Shown: positions 18,004 through 27,917 of the stretch, piece after piece
Layout: each line of letters starts with the position of its first letter
Position numbering within the stretch: position 1 is the stretch's first letter
DNA from: Prevotella sp902465605
Lineage (GTDB): Bacteria; Bacteroidota; Bacteroidia; Bacteroidales; Bacteroidaceae
Assembly: GCA_902465605.1 (NCBI GenBank)
Contig: CABQNT010000005.1
Coordinates: 1 to 64,000, forward strand
Direction: 5' to 3'
Length of the DNA stretch: 64,000 bases
The notes under the pieces: model-generated
Databases searched by the model: none
What the model was told of the DNA's origin: nothing
What the model saw: the letters and a program-made list of their open reading frames with translations, nothing else
Made by a program: the position numbers and the translations under genes

Positions 18004-19899
18004 TTATAGTTTACGTTTTTTTCTTTCGAGTTCTTCTCTTTTGCGTTGCATGGCTTGCTGTTGTTCCTGCATGGCTTGCAAGCGAGCTGCCATGCCACTT
18101 AGCTTCTTCGGGTTTGCTTTATTCTCTTCATATCTTGCTTCGAGAATCTTGAGCAGCTTCTCATCGTTGGTCGTCTTACGCAAAGTCCACATGATGGCTG
18201 CACTGAAGAATAGTGAAACAAAGTAATAGAAGTTAAGACCTGATGAGTAGTCGTTGAACATGAAGAAGAACATCACCGGCATGAGATACATCATCCATTG
18301 CATCATCTTCATTTGTTCAGCTTGCTGTCCCACCATCTGATCGCGCTGTTGGCGCATGGTCATCCAGCTATAAAGCACGTTGGACACGCAGAACAGAATA
18401 CAGGTGAGTGACAGGTGATCACCAATGAGCCAAATGTTTCTGTTCCATTCAATCACTGGATCGTATGTACTCAAATCGTTAATCCAAAGGAAACTTTCTC
18501 CACGTAGTTGAATAGCGTTTGGCACAAAGTTGAACATAGCAATCCAAATAGGCATCTGAATGAGCATCGGGAGGCAGCCCGAAAGCGGACTCACGCCATA
18601 TTTAGAATATTCTGCCATCATGGCTTGTTGCTTCTGCATCTGGTCTTCAGGCTTATTGTATTGTGCCGTGGCAGCCTCGAGTTTTGGTTTTAAGACACGC
18701 ATCTTGGCCGAACTCATGTAGCTCTTCTTAACCATTGGGAAGGTAATAACCTTTAATAATAAGGTGATTAAGATGAGTACTACGCCCATGGGGAACCATT
18801 TGGACAGCCAATCGAATACATAGATGGTGAACCAACGGTTGATAATGCGGAACAATGGCCAACCAAGATATACCAATCTTTGCAATTCGAGGTCTTTATT
18901 GAAAGTACTCTGTTGCTCAACTCGGTTGAGTAAACGGAAATCGTTTGGGCCGAAATAGAATTCAAATTCAGATGGTGTTTGCCCAGTTGGGTCAAAGAAT
19001 GTCTTCAATTTGGCTTCGTACTCTTTCAAGAAGCCACTGCCTTTCTGCTGAGGAATGCTGGTTAACAAGGCGCCAGTATTAAAGTCGTGCTTGGCAATCA
19101 TCACAGCTGAGAAGAACTGGTTCTTGAAAGCAACCCAGTCAATCTTTTTGTCGATTTGCTCATCTACTTTCTCTGAAGTCTCACTTAGCTTGTCTGTGCC
19201 ACCATCTTCCTCATGATAAGTAAGGGTTGAATAGCGATTTTCAAACGTAAAACCTTTCTCCTGCTGCCTGCATTTGTCTTTCCAGTTCACGTTCATGACT
19301 TTCGTATCTGGCGCAAAAAGACCGTTCATGCCTTTCACTTGCATGGACATGTGCAGGAGATAGTTTGGTCCTAATCTATAAGTCAGCACCATAGACTTTC
19401 CCTGACCCGCATTGGCTGTGAGCGTAACGGTGGAGTCTGTCTGTGACGAAGGTTGGAAGAAGAGGTCTTGAGTAGCGATGTTGGCGTCTTTGGTTGATAG
19501 GGTGAAGTTCAACTGATGAACATTTTCATCCAGCAACGTCACATCCTTATTTCCTTCTCTGTCCTTGAATCCCTTAATCACAGCTTTGGTGACTGTTCCT
19601 CCTTTGGTGCTCAAAGTAAGGTTCACTTTCTCGTTTTTCAAAACGATATCTTGTGCTTCACCTTGCAAGGCTTCATGGAAAAGAGCCGTGGTGTCTGCTT
19701 CTTGCTTGGCTTTCTGTTCAGCCAAATGTTTGGCTTCCGCATTCTTTTTGCTGGTTTCTGCCTTTTGCTTCATGACCGCTGCAATGGAGTCTTGGCGCAT
19801 CATTTCTGCCTTTTGTTCGGAAGAGGGTTGCGACCACCAGCTGAATCCAATCAGCAGCAGACCCATCAGCACGAGTCCGGTAATAGTATTTTTATCCAT
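18004..19899 (-). CDS. yidC: Membrane protein insertase YidC
   Basis: Inserts and folds inner-membrane proteins, alone or with SecYEG. The 631-aa protein has the Gram-negative layout: an N-terminal membrane segment (ITGLVLMGLLLIGFSWW), a large periplasmic beta-supersandwich domain (about 70-350), then the conserved 60KD_IMP insertase core with five helices (about 355-590). The conserved SPLSGCLPMLIQMPIW stretch is present. The C-terminus is a Gln/Lys/Arg-rich basic tail that would contact the ribosome. It lies 7 bp after pyrG and 5 bp before the S9 peptidase gene. Confidence 0.96.
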   Translation of the reverse strand: MDKNTITGLVLMGLLLIGFSWWSQPSSEQKAEMMRQDSIAAVMKQKAETSKKNAEAKHLAEQKAKQEADTTALFHEALQGEAQDIVLKNEKVNLTLSTKGGTVTKAVIKGFKDREGNKDVTLLDENVHQLNFTLSTKDANIATQDLFFQPSSQTDSTVTLTANAGQGKSMVLTYRLGPNYLLHMSMQVKGMNGLFAPDTKVMNVNWKDKCRQQEKGFTFENRYSTLTYHEEDGGTDKLSETSEKVDEQIDKKIDWVAFKNQFFSAVMIAKHDFNTGALLTSIPQQKGSGFLKEYEAKLKTFFDPTGQTPSEFEFYFGPNDFRLLNRVEQQSTFNKDLELQRLVYLGWPLFRIINRWFTIYVFDWLSKWFPMGVVLILITLLLKVITFPMVKKSYMSSAKMRVLKPKLEAATAQYNKPEDQMQKQQAMMAEYSKYGVSPLSGCLPMLIQMPIWIAMFNFVPNAIQLRGESFLWINDLSTYDPVIEWNRNIWLIGDHLSLTCILFCVSNVLYSWMTMRQQRDQMVGQQAEQMKMMQWMMYLMPVMFFFMFNDYSSGLNFYYFVSLFFSAAIMWTLRKTTNDEKLLKILEARYEENKANPKKLSGMAARLQAMQEQQQAMQRKREELERKKRKL

Positions 19900-19906
19900 T
19901 TCTTGA

Positions 19907-21514
19907 TTATTTCTTCTGTTTTTGAATAGCCGTCTTGATGAAATCGACGAACAATGGGTGTGGTTTGAGTACCGTACTCTGATACTCTGGGTGGAACTGT
20001 GTACCGATGTACCACTTTAAACCAGGTATTTCTACCACTTCAACGAGGTTACTTTCGGGGTTCTTTCCTACGCAAATCATGCCAGCCTTCTCGTATTCTT
20101 TGATGAAAGCGGTGTTGAACTCGAAACGGTGACGGTGACGTTCTTGTATGAATTCCTGTCGGTAGATGTTGAACACGCGTGAATCTTGTTTTAGTTGACA
20201 TTCGTAAGCCCCCAGACGCATCGTACCTCCCATGTTGGTTATGTTCTTCTGTTCCTCCATGATGTCAATGACATTATGCTCTGTCTTTTCGTCCATTTCT
20301 CTACTGTTGGCATCAGGATAGCCCAGCACATTGCGCGCAAATTCTATCACCATCATCTGCATACCCAGACAAATGCCAAAGGTAGGGATGTCGTGTGTGC
20401 GTGTATAATGAGCCGCAACCAGCTTACCTTCTATGCCGCGCTGCCCGAATCCAGGACAGATTACAATGCCATCTTGCCCTTTCAACATTTCTGCAACGTT
20501 GTCTTCAGTAATCTTTTCCGAGTTGATGAACGTCAATACAGTCTTGTGGTCGTTATAGGTGCCAGCCTGTGAAAGGCTCTCTCGAATACTCTTATAAGCG
20601 TCTTGAAGGTCGTATTTACCAACCAAGCCGATGTGAACCTCTTCCTTCGCTCTGTTTCTTCGCTCCAGAAAACTCTTCCATGGCCCAAGGGTTGGTGTTT
20701 CTTTTACTTCCAATCCCATCTTTTTAAGAATGGCTACGTCCAGACCTTGGTTCTGCATGTTCACTGGAACTTCGTAGATACTTGGCAAATCCTCACTCTG
20801 AATCACACAATCAAAATCGACATTGCAGAACGAAGCCACCTTATGTAAAACATCATCTTTCAAGTGTTTCTCTGTGCGCAACACCAATACGTCGGGTTGT
20901 ATACCAATGCTTTGCAGTTCTTTCACGCTGTGCTGTGTCGGTTTGGTCTTCAATTCTCCCGCAGCTTTCAAGAAAGGAACGTATGTGAGATGTACGCTCA
21001 AAGCGTTCTTACCCAGTTCCCATTTTAATTGACGGATAGCTTCCAGGAAGGGTGTTGATTCGATATCGCCCACTGTACCTCCAATCTCCGTGATGACAAA
21101 GTCATAATGATACTTCTGTCCCAACAACTTCACGTTTCGTTTGATTTCGTCTGTGATGTGCGGAACCACCTGAATGGTTTTGCCTAAGTAGTCTCCTCGG
21201 CGTTCTTTGTCAATCACCGCTTTGTAGATACGACCGGTTGTCAGCGAGTTAGCCTTGGTGGTTTGTATGCCAGTAAAGCGCTCGTAGTGGCCTAAATCCA
21301 AATCAGTTTCCATTCCATCGGTCGTTACATAGCACTCTCCATGTTCGTAAGGGTTGAGTGTACCGGGGTCGATGTTGATGTAAGGATCAAATTTTTGAAT
21401 GGTAATGTTGTAACCTCTTGCTTGTAAAAGCTTACCAATAGAAGATGAAATGATACCTTTACCAAGTGATGAAACTACACCACCCGTAACGAATATATAC
21501 TTTGTTTCAGCCAC
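19907..21514 (-). CDS. pyrG: CTP synthase
   Basis: Makes CTP from UTP, ATP and glutamine. The 535-aa protein has the N-terminal amidoligase domain (starting KYIFVTGGVVSSLGKGI, the P-loop-like signature) and a C-terminal class-I glutamine amidotransferase domain, with the nucleophile Cys in FGICLGMQMM and the His/Glu pair in FHPEYQS. Length is standard. It is the promoter-proximal gene of the pyrG-yidC-S9-MFS operon, and its promoter diverges from that of the DUF3078 gene. Confidence 0.97.
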   Translation of the reverse strand: MAETKYIFVTGGVVSSLGKGIISSSIGKLLQARGYNITIQKFDPYINIDPGTLNPYEHGECYVTTDGMETDLDLGHYERFTGIQTTKANSLTTGRIYKAVIDKERRGDYLGKTIQVVPHITDEIKRNVKLLGQKYHYDFVITEIGGTVGDIESTPFLEAIRQLKWELGKNALSVHLTYVPFLKAAGELKTKPTQHSVKELQSIGIQPDVLVLRTEKHLKDDVLHKVASFCNVDFDCVIQSEDLPSIYEVPVNMQNQGLDVAILKKMGLEVKETPTLGPWKSFLERRNRAKEEVHIGLVGKYDLQDAYKSIRESLSQAGTYNDHKTVLTFINSEKITEDNVAEMLKGQDGIVICPGFGQRGIEGKLVAAHYTRTHDIPTFGICLGMQMMVIEFARNVLGYPDANSREMDEKTEHNVIDIMEEQKNITNMGGTMRLGAYECQLKQDSRVFNIYRQEFIQERHRHRFEFNTAFIKEYEKAGMICVGKNPESNLVEVVEIPGLKWYIGTQFHPEYQSTVLKPHPLFVDFIKTAIQKQKK

Positions 21515-21557
21515 GATATGATATTTTATTTGTTAAATGTCACAAAAATACAAGTTG

Positions 21558-21588
21558 CAAAGTTAGCATAAAATTGCGAAACAAACAA
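21558..21588 (-). promoter_or_regulatory. pyrG operon promoter
   Basis: Minus-strand TAACTTTG (21558-21565) with a TTG (21586-21588) 20 bp upstream, close to consensus. The leader to the pyrG ATG is about 35-40 nt. Confidence 0.7.
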
Positions 21589-21609
21589 GCAACTGTCATT
21601 TTTTATTAT

Positions 21610-21617
21610 TACCTTTG
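21610..21617 (+). promoter_or_regulatory. -7 box of the DUF3078 gene
   Basis: TACCTTTG at 21610-21617, overlapping the upstream TTG codon at 21615. Transcription would therefore start after 21615, which rules that codon out as the translation start. Confidence 0.6.
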
Positions 21618-21641
21618 CAACCATACAAAACAATTCATAAA

Positions 21642-22949
21642 ATGAAATTTAAAAGCACAGCGTTATTGTTCTTGTCCGCTCTTGCCATGAATGTTTATGG
21701 GGAGAGTTTTCGTGGCGTTATACACCATCCTGTGGATACCGTTGCTCCTTTCGTAAAAACGTATACAGATTCTCTGAAAAACTATAAGATGCAGCTTGAT
21801 TCGCTGCAGAAGGTTAATGCGTCATTGAACAGTTTGCTCAATGACAAGAATGGCAAATACTCGAGATTGTTTTTGCCCATGACGTTTTATCATAACATCA
21901 GTCACAATCAGTTCCGGCTGTCAGAAGACCCAGTGACCAATTCTATGTTCAACGAAACGCTGGAGAGAGCTTTGCTCCGCGTTTATCTGAAGCGTCCTGA
22001 TCTCGTTCGGAATACGCAGACACGGCTCAATGCGCAAGGCCTGGTCTCAACAAGTCAAGATGCAACGATTAAGACGAAGACCGCTATCGTAGAAAAAGTG
22101 GCCCCTAAACCCACCGAAGCTTTACCTGTTCCTGTAGACGTAGTCATCAAAAAGCCTAATTTCTGGAAGTTCTCTGGTGATGGCTATCTTCAATTCCTGC
22201 AAAACTACGTGTCGGGCAACTGGTACAAGGCCGGCGAGAGCAACTATTCTATGCTGGGAACAGTGACGCTGAATGCCAATTACAACAATAAGCAGAAAGT
22301 GAAATGGGACAATAAGCTGGAGATGAAATTAGGTTTCCAAACCTCCAAGAGTGATACTTTGCACGCGCTTAAAACACATACTGACGATATCAGATACACG
22401 AGCAACTTTGGCCTGCAAGCTACCAAGAGATGGTACTATTCCTTGCAACTTATTGCCAACACCCAGTTCATGCGTGGCTATCGCAATAACGACGAGCGTG
22501 TGTACTCCGATTTTCTCTCTCCGTTGAACGTTGAATTATCCTTGGGTATGCGATACAATGTCGACTGGTTCAAGGGCAAACTCAAGGGAAATGTCAACAT
22601 AGCTCCGTTTGCCTACCATTATCGTTATGTGGGACGTGAAGATTTGGTAACAAGATTTGGTATCGAAAAAGGTAAACATTATGTAGACGACTATGGTTCG
22701 AGTTTGAACATTGATCTTACTTGGAAGTTCTCTGATATGGTTAGATGGAAGACGCGTTTGTACGGTTATACCTCCTACAAACGTACCGAAATGGAGTGGG
22801 AGAATACGCTCACGGTACAGTTTACCAAGTATCTCTCTACCAACCTGTACGTATATCCAAGATTTGACGACAGTCGTAAGCGCGACGATCATCATGGCTA
22901 CTTCATGTACAAGGAATACCTGTCTGTTGGACTTTCTTATTCTTTCTAA
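21642..22949 (+). CDS. DUF3078-type outer-membrane protein
   Basis: Exported 435-aa protein whose C-terminal two-thirds (from about residue 165, FWKFSGDGYLQFLQNYVSGNWYKAGESN) match the DUF3078 family as I know it from Bacteroidetes, predicted to be an outer-membrane beta-barrel of unknown function. A signal peptide (MKFKSTALLFLSALAMNVYG) is followed by a coiled-coil-like stretch (about 35-65). Alternating strands end in an aromatic C-terminus (LSVGLSYSF). ATG 21642 is chosen because the promoter box overlaps the upstream TTG. The gene is monocistronic and convergent with the clostripain-like gene. Confidence 0.82.
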   Translation: MKFKSTALLFLSALAMNVYGESFRGVIHHPVDTVAPFVKTYTDSLKNYKMQLDSLQKVNASLNSLLNDKNGKYSRLFLPMTFYHNISHNQFRLSEDPVTNSMFNETLERALLRVYLKRPDLVRNTQTRLNAQGLVSTSQDATIKTKTAIVEKVAPKPTEALPVPVDVVIKKPNFWKFSGDGYLQFLQNYVSGNWYKAGESNYSMLGTVTLNANYNNKQKVKWDNKLEMKLGFQTSKSDTLHALKTHTDDIRYTSNFGLQATKRWYYSLQLIANTQFMRGYRNNDERVYSDFLSPLNVELSLGMRYNVDWFKGKLKGNVNIAPFAYHYRYVGREDLVTRFGIEKGKHYVDDYGSSLNIDLTWKFSDMVRWKTRLYGYTSYKRTEMEWENTLTVQFTKYLSTNLYVYPRFDDSRKRDDHHGYFMYKEYLSVGLSYSF

Positions 22950-22999
22950 TTCGAAAGGATTCTCAACCGCACAGGTTAGCGCTTCCCAGTTGATTGCAG

Positions 23000-23020
23000 A
23001 GCTTTCGCAAAAGCGAAGCT
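23000..23020. terminator. Small hairpin between convergent stops
   Basis: AGCTTTCGC and GCGAAGCT pair around AAAA with one bulged base, between the DUF3078 and clostripain-like genes. Weak terminator candidate. Confidence 0.4.
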
Positions 23021-23047
23021 GTTCTTGACAAGACATGAGGCGATAAC

Positions 23048-24283
23048 CTAATGTGTTGCTTTCCACCAGCCTGTTTGCTGTAATCCTCGCGATGGTGCAA
23101 CATGTAGGGTTGGGTCGGAAATGGTGATTCCGCTGAAGTTTTTAATCTTGATAAACTTGGGTTTTTCGTAGGGATAGATATACGAATAGATTGAATCCGT
23201 CACGCTCTTGCTGCGTACAACCTTGGCCAATTGGGCTTTGAACGTTGCTTTCATTCTTTCATCTTGGCACAGCCTGTCCACGTAGTCGCCCAAGTCAAAG
23301 AAGATGTTTGGTTTGAAACCATCCAATACTTGGATGCTGTCTCGTTGTTTGTCGTCTAAGGTATAGGCGGCATTGATGTCTCGCATGATGTTGGCCAGCC
23401 CATCTACTTGACGACAATCAATCACGGCAATGGCTCCAGAGGCCACCTTATAGTTTGAATAAAACTCATGAAACTTGTTTACTGCCGTGGCATAGTTGGG
23501 TACTGGTGTGGCCAAACTGGCCCACATGGATGCGTAGGGCATGCCGATAGCAATGACTTCTGAGGTCGATCCAATCAAGAAGTTACATACGTCTTTCAGC
23601 ATGTAAGCCGTTTCGATGTTGGCCATGTAACAGTCGTCAAACAAGATATACTGCATTTTAGTACCCGTCTGGGCAATACCCTCAGCCAGCACTTCGATGT
23701 CTGTCGCATAGTTTTCCAGGTCGTTCACGCTGCCAAAAAAGCGTGTCCGTTCCCATTGGTACACGCGTTGCCGCGTCATGAAGTTGTATTTCTTCGCCTG
23801 ATATGGATAGTCCTTCCAGTTGGCTTTGTAGGTCCAACCCGTTCCATGACACCCAATAATCATGGCATAGTTCAGGGCTTCAGCAGCCGACTTGGTGTCG
23901 TTGATGATTTCTGCGATACCGCTTGCTGTTGTGTATGCATTCCCCGAATAGGTCTTGATGGGTAGGTGTACAAACTTCTGGTTCTCATATTTTACCTCGT
24001 ACAATTCCGATTCAGTGGCCGATTTGCTGAGGAAAACCACCAGTCGTGAGTCTTTCAACCCTTTCTTGGCTTTTATTCCCGACTCAATGCTGTCTAGGTT
24101 TTCCTTGAAAAAGTTATACAGCCCGCTGACTTTCGAATCGCCTGACCAAGGCATGTAAACCAGTATGGTCTGCTTATTAAAGTCGTCAACGTTTACAGGC
24201 TCTTCCTCGTTGCACGAAGAGAGTATCATCGTGCAGGCCAGAATCACCCACCAAAACAATCGTTTCCTGCTATTCATCATCAT
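23048..24283 (-). CDS. Clostripain-related cysteine peptidase (C11) lipoprotein
   Basis: Predicted Arg-type cysteine peptidase anchored as a lipoprotein (411 aa). The signal ends in lipobox LSSC (Cys24); the residues after Cys are acidic (CNEEEP), resembling the export signal that sends Bacteroidetes lipoproteins to the cell surface. The C11 dyad is visible: His146 in GCHGTGW and Cys218 in LFDDCYMANIE. Clostripain itself is processed into two chains; no obvious autocleavage site was identified here. Its ATG overlaps the valS stop by 4 bases, so it is translationally coupled to a housekeeping synthetase, an odd partner. Confidence 0.87.
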   Translation of the reverse strand: MMMNSRKRLFWWVILACTMILSSCNEEEPVNVDDFNKQTILVYMPWSGDSKVSGLYNFFKENLDSIESGIKAKKGLKDSRLVVFLSKSATESELYEVKYENQKFVHLPIKTYSGNAYTTASGIAEIINDTKSAAEALNYAMIIGCHGTGWTYKANWKDYPYQAKKYNFMTRQRVYQWERTRFFGSVNDLENYATDIEVLAEGIAQTGTKMQYILFDDCYMANIETAYMLKDVCNFLIGSTSEVIAIGMPYASMWASLATPVPNYATAVNKFHEFYSNYKVASGAIAVIDCRQVDGLANIMRDINAAYTLDDKQRDSIQVLDGFKPNIFFDLGDYVDRLCQDERMKATFKAQLAKVVRSKSVTDSIYSYIYPYEKPKFIKIKNFSGITISDPTLHVAPSRGLQQTGWWKATH

Positions 24284-26919
24284 ACTTTATTCTTCAACTC
24301 TGCTATTGATTGGCGCAACGAGGCTATTTTCTCCTCCGAGTCGCTCTGTTTCTTGCGCTCCAGTGCCACGACAGCTTCCGGTGCATTGGCCACGAACTTC
24401 TCGTTAGCGAGCTTTTTCTTGATGCCAGCCAAGAATCCTTCAAGGTGTTTGAGCTGATCTTCCTGCTTCTTCAGTTCGGCCGCTACGTCAATCAAGTTGC
24501 CCACCGGCACGGCAAATTCATCGGTACCCACCATGAACAAAGCTGCGTCTGCCGGCTTTTCTTGCGCCACCTCAATGCCTTTCAGGTTGGCCATCTTGGT
24601 AATGATGTCGTTATAGGCCGCATGGTTGTTGTTGGATATGGCGATGAGCTGCAGTTCGTCCTTAGGTGAAATGTTCTTTTGGTTGCGTACAGTGCGCACG
24701 CCACTCACGATTTGTTTTACCTTTTCGATGTCCTCTACCAGCGTTCTGTCAGCGTCCGTAGGCTCCACGATTTGCAATTTCTCGCGCATAATCGATGCTC
24801 CTTCACCGCGTGTGTACAGGTGTTGCCACAGTTCTTCGGTGATGAATGGCATGAAAGGATGCAGCATCTTGAGCAGCACATCAAAGTATTTCAAGGTAGC
24901 CTCGTAGGTTGTTCGGTCAATAGGGGTGCCGTAGGCCGGCTTGACCATTTCCAGATACCAACTGGAAAACTCGTCCCAGAACAGGCGATACACCACCATG
25001 AGGGCTTCAGAAATACGATATTTAGCAAACAGATCGTTCACTTCTTCGTTCGTGGTGCGCAGTTTTGCCTCGAACCAGGCTGTCGCCAGTTTGCAGGCGT
25101 TGGGCTGTTCGCCGTCAACCACTTCCCATCCTTTTACCAATCTAAAGGCATTCCAAATCTTGTTGTTGAAGTTTCGACCTTGCTCGCACAGGCTCTCATC
25201 AAAGAGGATGTCGTTGCCCGCCGGCGCACTGAGCATCATACCCATACGCACACCGTCGGCTCCGTATTGGTCTATCAGTGAGATGGGGTCGGGAGAGTTG
25301 CCGAGACTCTTGCTCATCTTACGACCCAGTTTGTCACGAACAATGCCCGTGAAGTACACATGCTTGAAAGGCATCTGCCCTTTATACTCGTATCCGGCCA
25401 TGATCATGCGTGCCACCCAGAAGAAGATGATGTCGGGTCCGGTAATCAGGTCAGCCGTGGGGTAGTAGTAGTTGATTTCCTCGTTGTTGGGATGGTTGAT
25501 GCCATCAAAGAGCGAGATAGGCCACAGCCATGAGGAGAACCAGGTGTCCAGACAGTCGCTGTCTTGCTCCAGCTGTTCCATGGTCAGCGCATTGTCCTTC
25601 TTTCGGGCCAGCTCCAGCGCTTCTTCCGCACTCTTGGCCACCACAACCTCTTGCTTGCCGTTTACCGTGAAGTAATAGGCTGGTATGCGGTGTCCCCACC
25701 ATAGCTGACGGCTGATGCACCAATCCTTGATGTTCTCCAACCAGTGGCGGTAGGTGTTCTTATATTTTGAGGGATAAAATTGTATGTCATCTTCCATCAC
25801 TGGCTGCAAGGCCAGGTCGGCAAAGTGTTGCATTTTGAGGAACCACTGTGTGGATAGCTTCGGCTCAATGGGCACATGGGTGCGCTCGGAATAGCCCACC
25901 TTGTTGTCATAGTCTTCCACCTTTTCCATCAATCCCGCTTTCTCCAGGTCTTTGGCAATTTGCTTGCGCACCTCCATGCGGTCCATGCCCACATACAGCC
26001 CAGCCTCCTCGGAGAGGGTACCGTTGTCGTTGAAGATGTCAATGGTTTGCAGTCCGTGTTTCAAACCCAAGGCGTGGTCGTTGATGTCGTGCGCCGGTGT
26101 CACTTTGAGACAGCCCGTTCCGAACTCGATATCCACATAGTCGTCTTCTATCACCGGAATCTCCCTGCCTACGAGTGGCACGATGACGTGCTTACCCCTC
26201 AGCCATTGGTTCTTGGGATCCTTGGGGTTGATGCACATGGCCGTGTCACCCATGATGGTTTCTGGACGCGTGGTGGCCACAACGGCATACTTGCCGGGTT
26301 CTTCCACAACGTTGTATCGCAGGTAATACAGTTTGGAATGTTCGTCCTTGTAAATCACCTCCTCGTCACTGAGGGCCGTCTGAGCCTGCGGATCCCAGTT
26401 CACCATGCGCACGCCGCGGTAGATGAGCCCCTTGTTGTAAAGGTCGCAGAACACCTTGATGACGCTCTCCGAACGCTTTTCGTCCATGGTGAATGCCGTA
26501 CGATCCCAGTCGCAAGAAGCGCCTAGGCGACGCAGTTGCTTCAGGATGATGCCGCCGTGCTCGTGCGTCCAGTCCCATGCATGTTTCAAAAACTCCTCTC
26601 TTGAAAGGTCGGTCTTGTTGATGCCCTGTTCTTTGAGACGTGCCACCACTTTGGCTTCTGTGGCAATCGACGCATGGTCTGTACCTGGTACCCAGCAGGC
26701 ATTCTTGCCTTCCATGCGGGCTCGGCGCACCAAGATATCTTGAATGGTATTGTTGAGCATGTGCCCCATGTGCAAAACGCCAGTGACGTTGGGTGGAGGT
26801 ATGACAACCGTATAAGGTTCGCGTCCGTCAGGTTTTGAACTGAAAAGTTTGTGGTTCAGCCAATACTCATACCATTTTGATTCCACTTCTTTGGGATCAT
26901 ACTTACTTGCTAATTCCAT
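24280..26919 (-). CDS. valS: Valyl-tRNA synthetase
   Basis: Class I aminoacyl-tRNA synthetase that charges tRNA-Val and edits misactivated Thr. The 879-aa protein shows the HIGH-type signature His50-Met-Gly-His53 in LHMGHML, the KMSKS loop (RKMSKSLGN), an editing (CP1) domain between them and a C-terminal anticodon-binding plus coiled-coil arm (KKQEDQLKHLEGFLAGIKKK...). The length is standard for bacterial ValRS. Its -7 box lies back-to-back with that of mazG. Long ORFs on the opposite strand are codon-bias shadows. Confidence 0.97.
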   Translation of the reverse strand: MELASKYDPKEVESKWYEYWLNHKLFSSKPDGREPYTVVIPPPNVTGVLHMGHMLNNTIQDILVRRARMEGKNACWVPGTDHASIATEAKVVARLKEQGINKTDLSREEFLKHAWDWTHEHGGIILKQLRRLGASCDWDRTAFTMDEKRSESVIKVFCDLYNKGLIYRGVRMVNWDPQAQTALSDEEVIYKDEHSKLYYLRYNVVEEPGKYAVVATTRPETIMGDTAMCINPKDPKNQWLRGKHVIVPLVGREIPVIEDDYVDIEFGTGCLKVTPAHDINDHALGLKHGLQTIDIFNDNGTLSEEAGLYVGMDRMEVRKQIAKDLEKAGLMEKVEDYDNKVGYSERTHVPIEPKLSTQWFLKMQHFADLALQPVMEDDIQFYPSKYKNTYRHWLENIKDWCISRQLWWGHRIPAYYFTVNGKQEVVVAKSAEEALELARKKDNALTMEQLEQDSDCLDTWFSSWLWPISLFDGINHPNNEEINYYYPTADLITGPDIIFFWVARMIMAGYEYKGQMPFKHVYFTGIVRDKLGRKMSKSLGNSPDPISLIDQYGADGVRMGMMLSAPAGNDILFDESLCEQGRNFNNKIWNAFRLVKGWEVVDGEQPNACKLATAWFEAKLRTTNEEVNDLFAKYRISEALMVVYRLFWDEFSSWYLEMVKPAYGTPIDRTTYEATLKYFDVLLKMLHPFMPFITEELWQHLYTRGEGASIMREKLQIVEPTDADRTLVEDIEKVKQIVSGVRTVRNQKNISPKDELQLIAISNNNHAAYNDIITKMANLKGIEVAQEKPADAALFMVGTDEFAVPVGNLIDVAAELKKQEDQLKHLEGFLAGIKKKLANEKFVANAPEAVVALERKKQSDSEEKIASLRQSIAELKNKV

Positions 26920-26962
26920 TTGATGTATTTCTGCTTAAATAATAAATTCGTATAAATCGTTG

Positions 26963-26970
26963 CAAAATTA
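26963..26970 (-). promoter_or_regulatory. -7 box of valS promoter
   Basis: Minus-strand TAATTTTG, about 45 bp upstream of the valS ATG and 22 bp from the divergent mazG box. No clear -33 element. Confidence 0.5.
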
Positions 26971-26992
26971 CGAAAATTCAATTGAAAATGAT

Positions 26993-27000
26993 TACTTTTG
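26993..27000 (+). promoter_or_regulatory. -7 box of mazG promoter
   Basis: TACTTTTG, 20 bp before ATG 27021. Upstream in-frame starts at 26982 and 26988 would lie before the transcript start. Confidence 0.55.
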
Positions 27001-27020
27001 CCGTAATAAAATACACCTAT

Positions 27021-27917
27021 ATGCACACGAAAGAAGAAAAGATGGCGGCTTTTAGTCGTTTGCTCGATGTCCAAGAACGATTGCGAAAAGAATGTCCTTG
27101 GGACAGAAAGCAGACCAATGAGAGCCTCAGACCCAATACGATAGAAGAGGTTTACGAACTTTGCGACGCGCTTTTGAACGACGATAAGAAAAACATTTGC
27201 AAGGAGTTGGGCGATGTCATGGAACATGTGCTGTTCTATTCCATCTTAGGAGAGGAGACACGCGACTTCGATTTGGCAGATGTATGCAACAAACAGGCCG
27301 ACAAACTGATGTTCCGCCATCCGTTCATCGACTGGACAGGATGGGAGGGTGATCCCAAACAGGGAAGAACGGTCGAAGGTAACGCACCGACCGACAACCC
27401 TAAAACGGAGCAACAGGTGGAACAAACCTGGGAACAGATTAAGCAAAAGGAGAAAGATGGAAACAAAACTGTGCTATCGGGTGTGCCTGATTCGCTGCCA
27501 TCACTTATCAAGGCTTACCGCATTCAGGACAAAGCCCGCAACGTAGGATTCGACTGGAAACAGCGTGAAGACGTATGGGATAAGGTGCGTGAGGAGTTGA
27601 ACGAGTTGGAGGTGGAATTGAATCAGCATAGTCAAGAGAAGGCAACGAGTGAACTCGGTGATTTTCTCTTCTCCGTCATCAACGCCGCCCGCTTGTATCA
27701 TCTGAATCCAGAGAACGCTTTGGAGATGACTAACCAGAAGTTTATCCGTCGTTTCAACTATGTAGAACAGCAAACGTTGAAGAAAGGTAAACAGTTGACA
27801 GACATGAGCTTGGAAGAAATGGATAAACTATGGGTGGAAGCAAAGGTGATGGAAAGGAAAGCAACCCATGAGGCCAACAATAGCGCATGCGAAACGGCTG
27901 CAAATGAAAGTCATTGA
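27021..27917 (+). CDS. mazG: Nucleoside triphosphate pyrophosphohydrolase MazG
   Basis: Hydrolyses (d)NTPs to monophosphates and PPi, for house-cleaning and tuning of nucleotide pools. Two MazG domains are visible (about 10-120 and 155-260), the first with LRKECPWDRKQTNESLRPNTIEE-type residues and Glu-rich metal-binding helices (EEVYEL, KELGDVMEHVL), the second with EELNELEVEL and SELGDFLFSVINAAR. The promoter box at 26993-27000 argues for ATG 27021 (298 aa) over earlier in-frame codons. The last codons and the TGA stop are supplied by the first unit of repeat array B, so the C-terminal tail is probably strain-specific. Confidence 0.93.
   Translation: MHTKEEKMAAFSRLLDVQERLRKECPWDRKQTNESLRPNTIEEVYELCDALLNDDKKNICKELGDVMEHVLFYSILGEETRDFDLADVCNKQADKLMFRHPFIDWTGWEGDPKQGRTVEGNAPTDNPKTEQQVEQTWEQIKQKEKDGNKTVLSGVPDSLPSLIKAYRIQDKARNVGFDWKQREDVWDKVREELNELEVELNQHSQEKATSELGDFLFSVINAARLYHLNPENALEMTNQKFIRRFNYVEQQTLKKGKQLTDMSLEEMDKLWVEAKVMERKATHEANNSACETAANESH

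Noticed and set aside
24679..26526. Long plus-strand frames (200 and 216 codons) opposite valS
   Set aside because: They overlap an unambiguous valS and show no domain or signal; shadows of its codon use.
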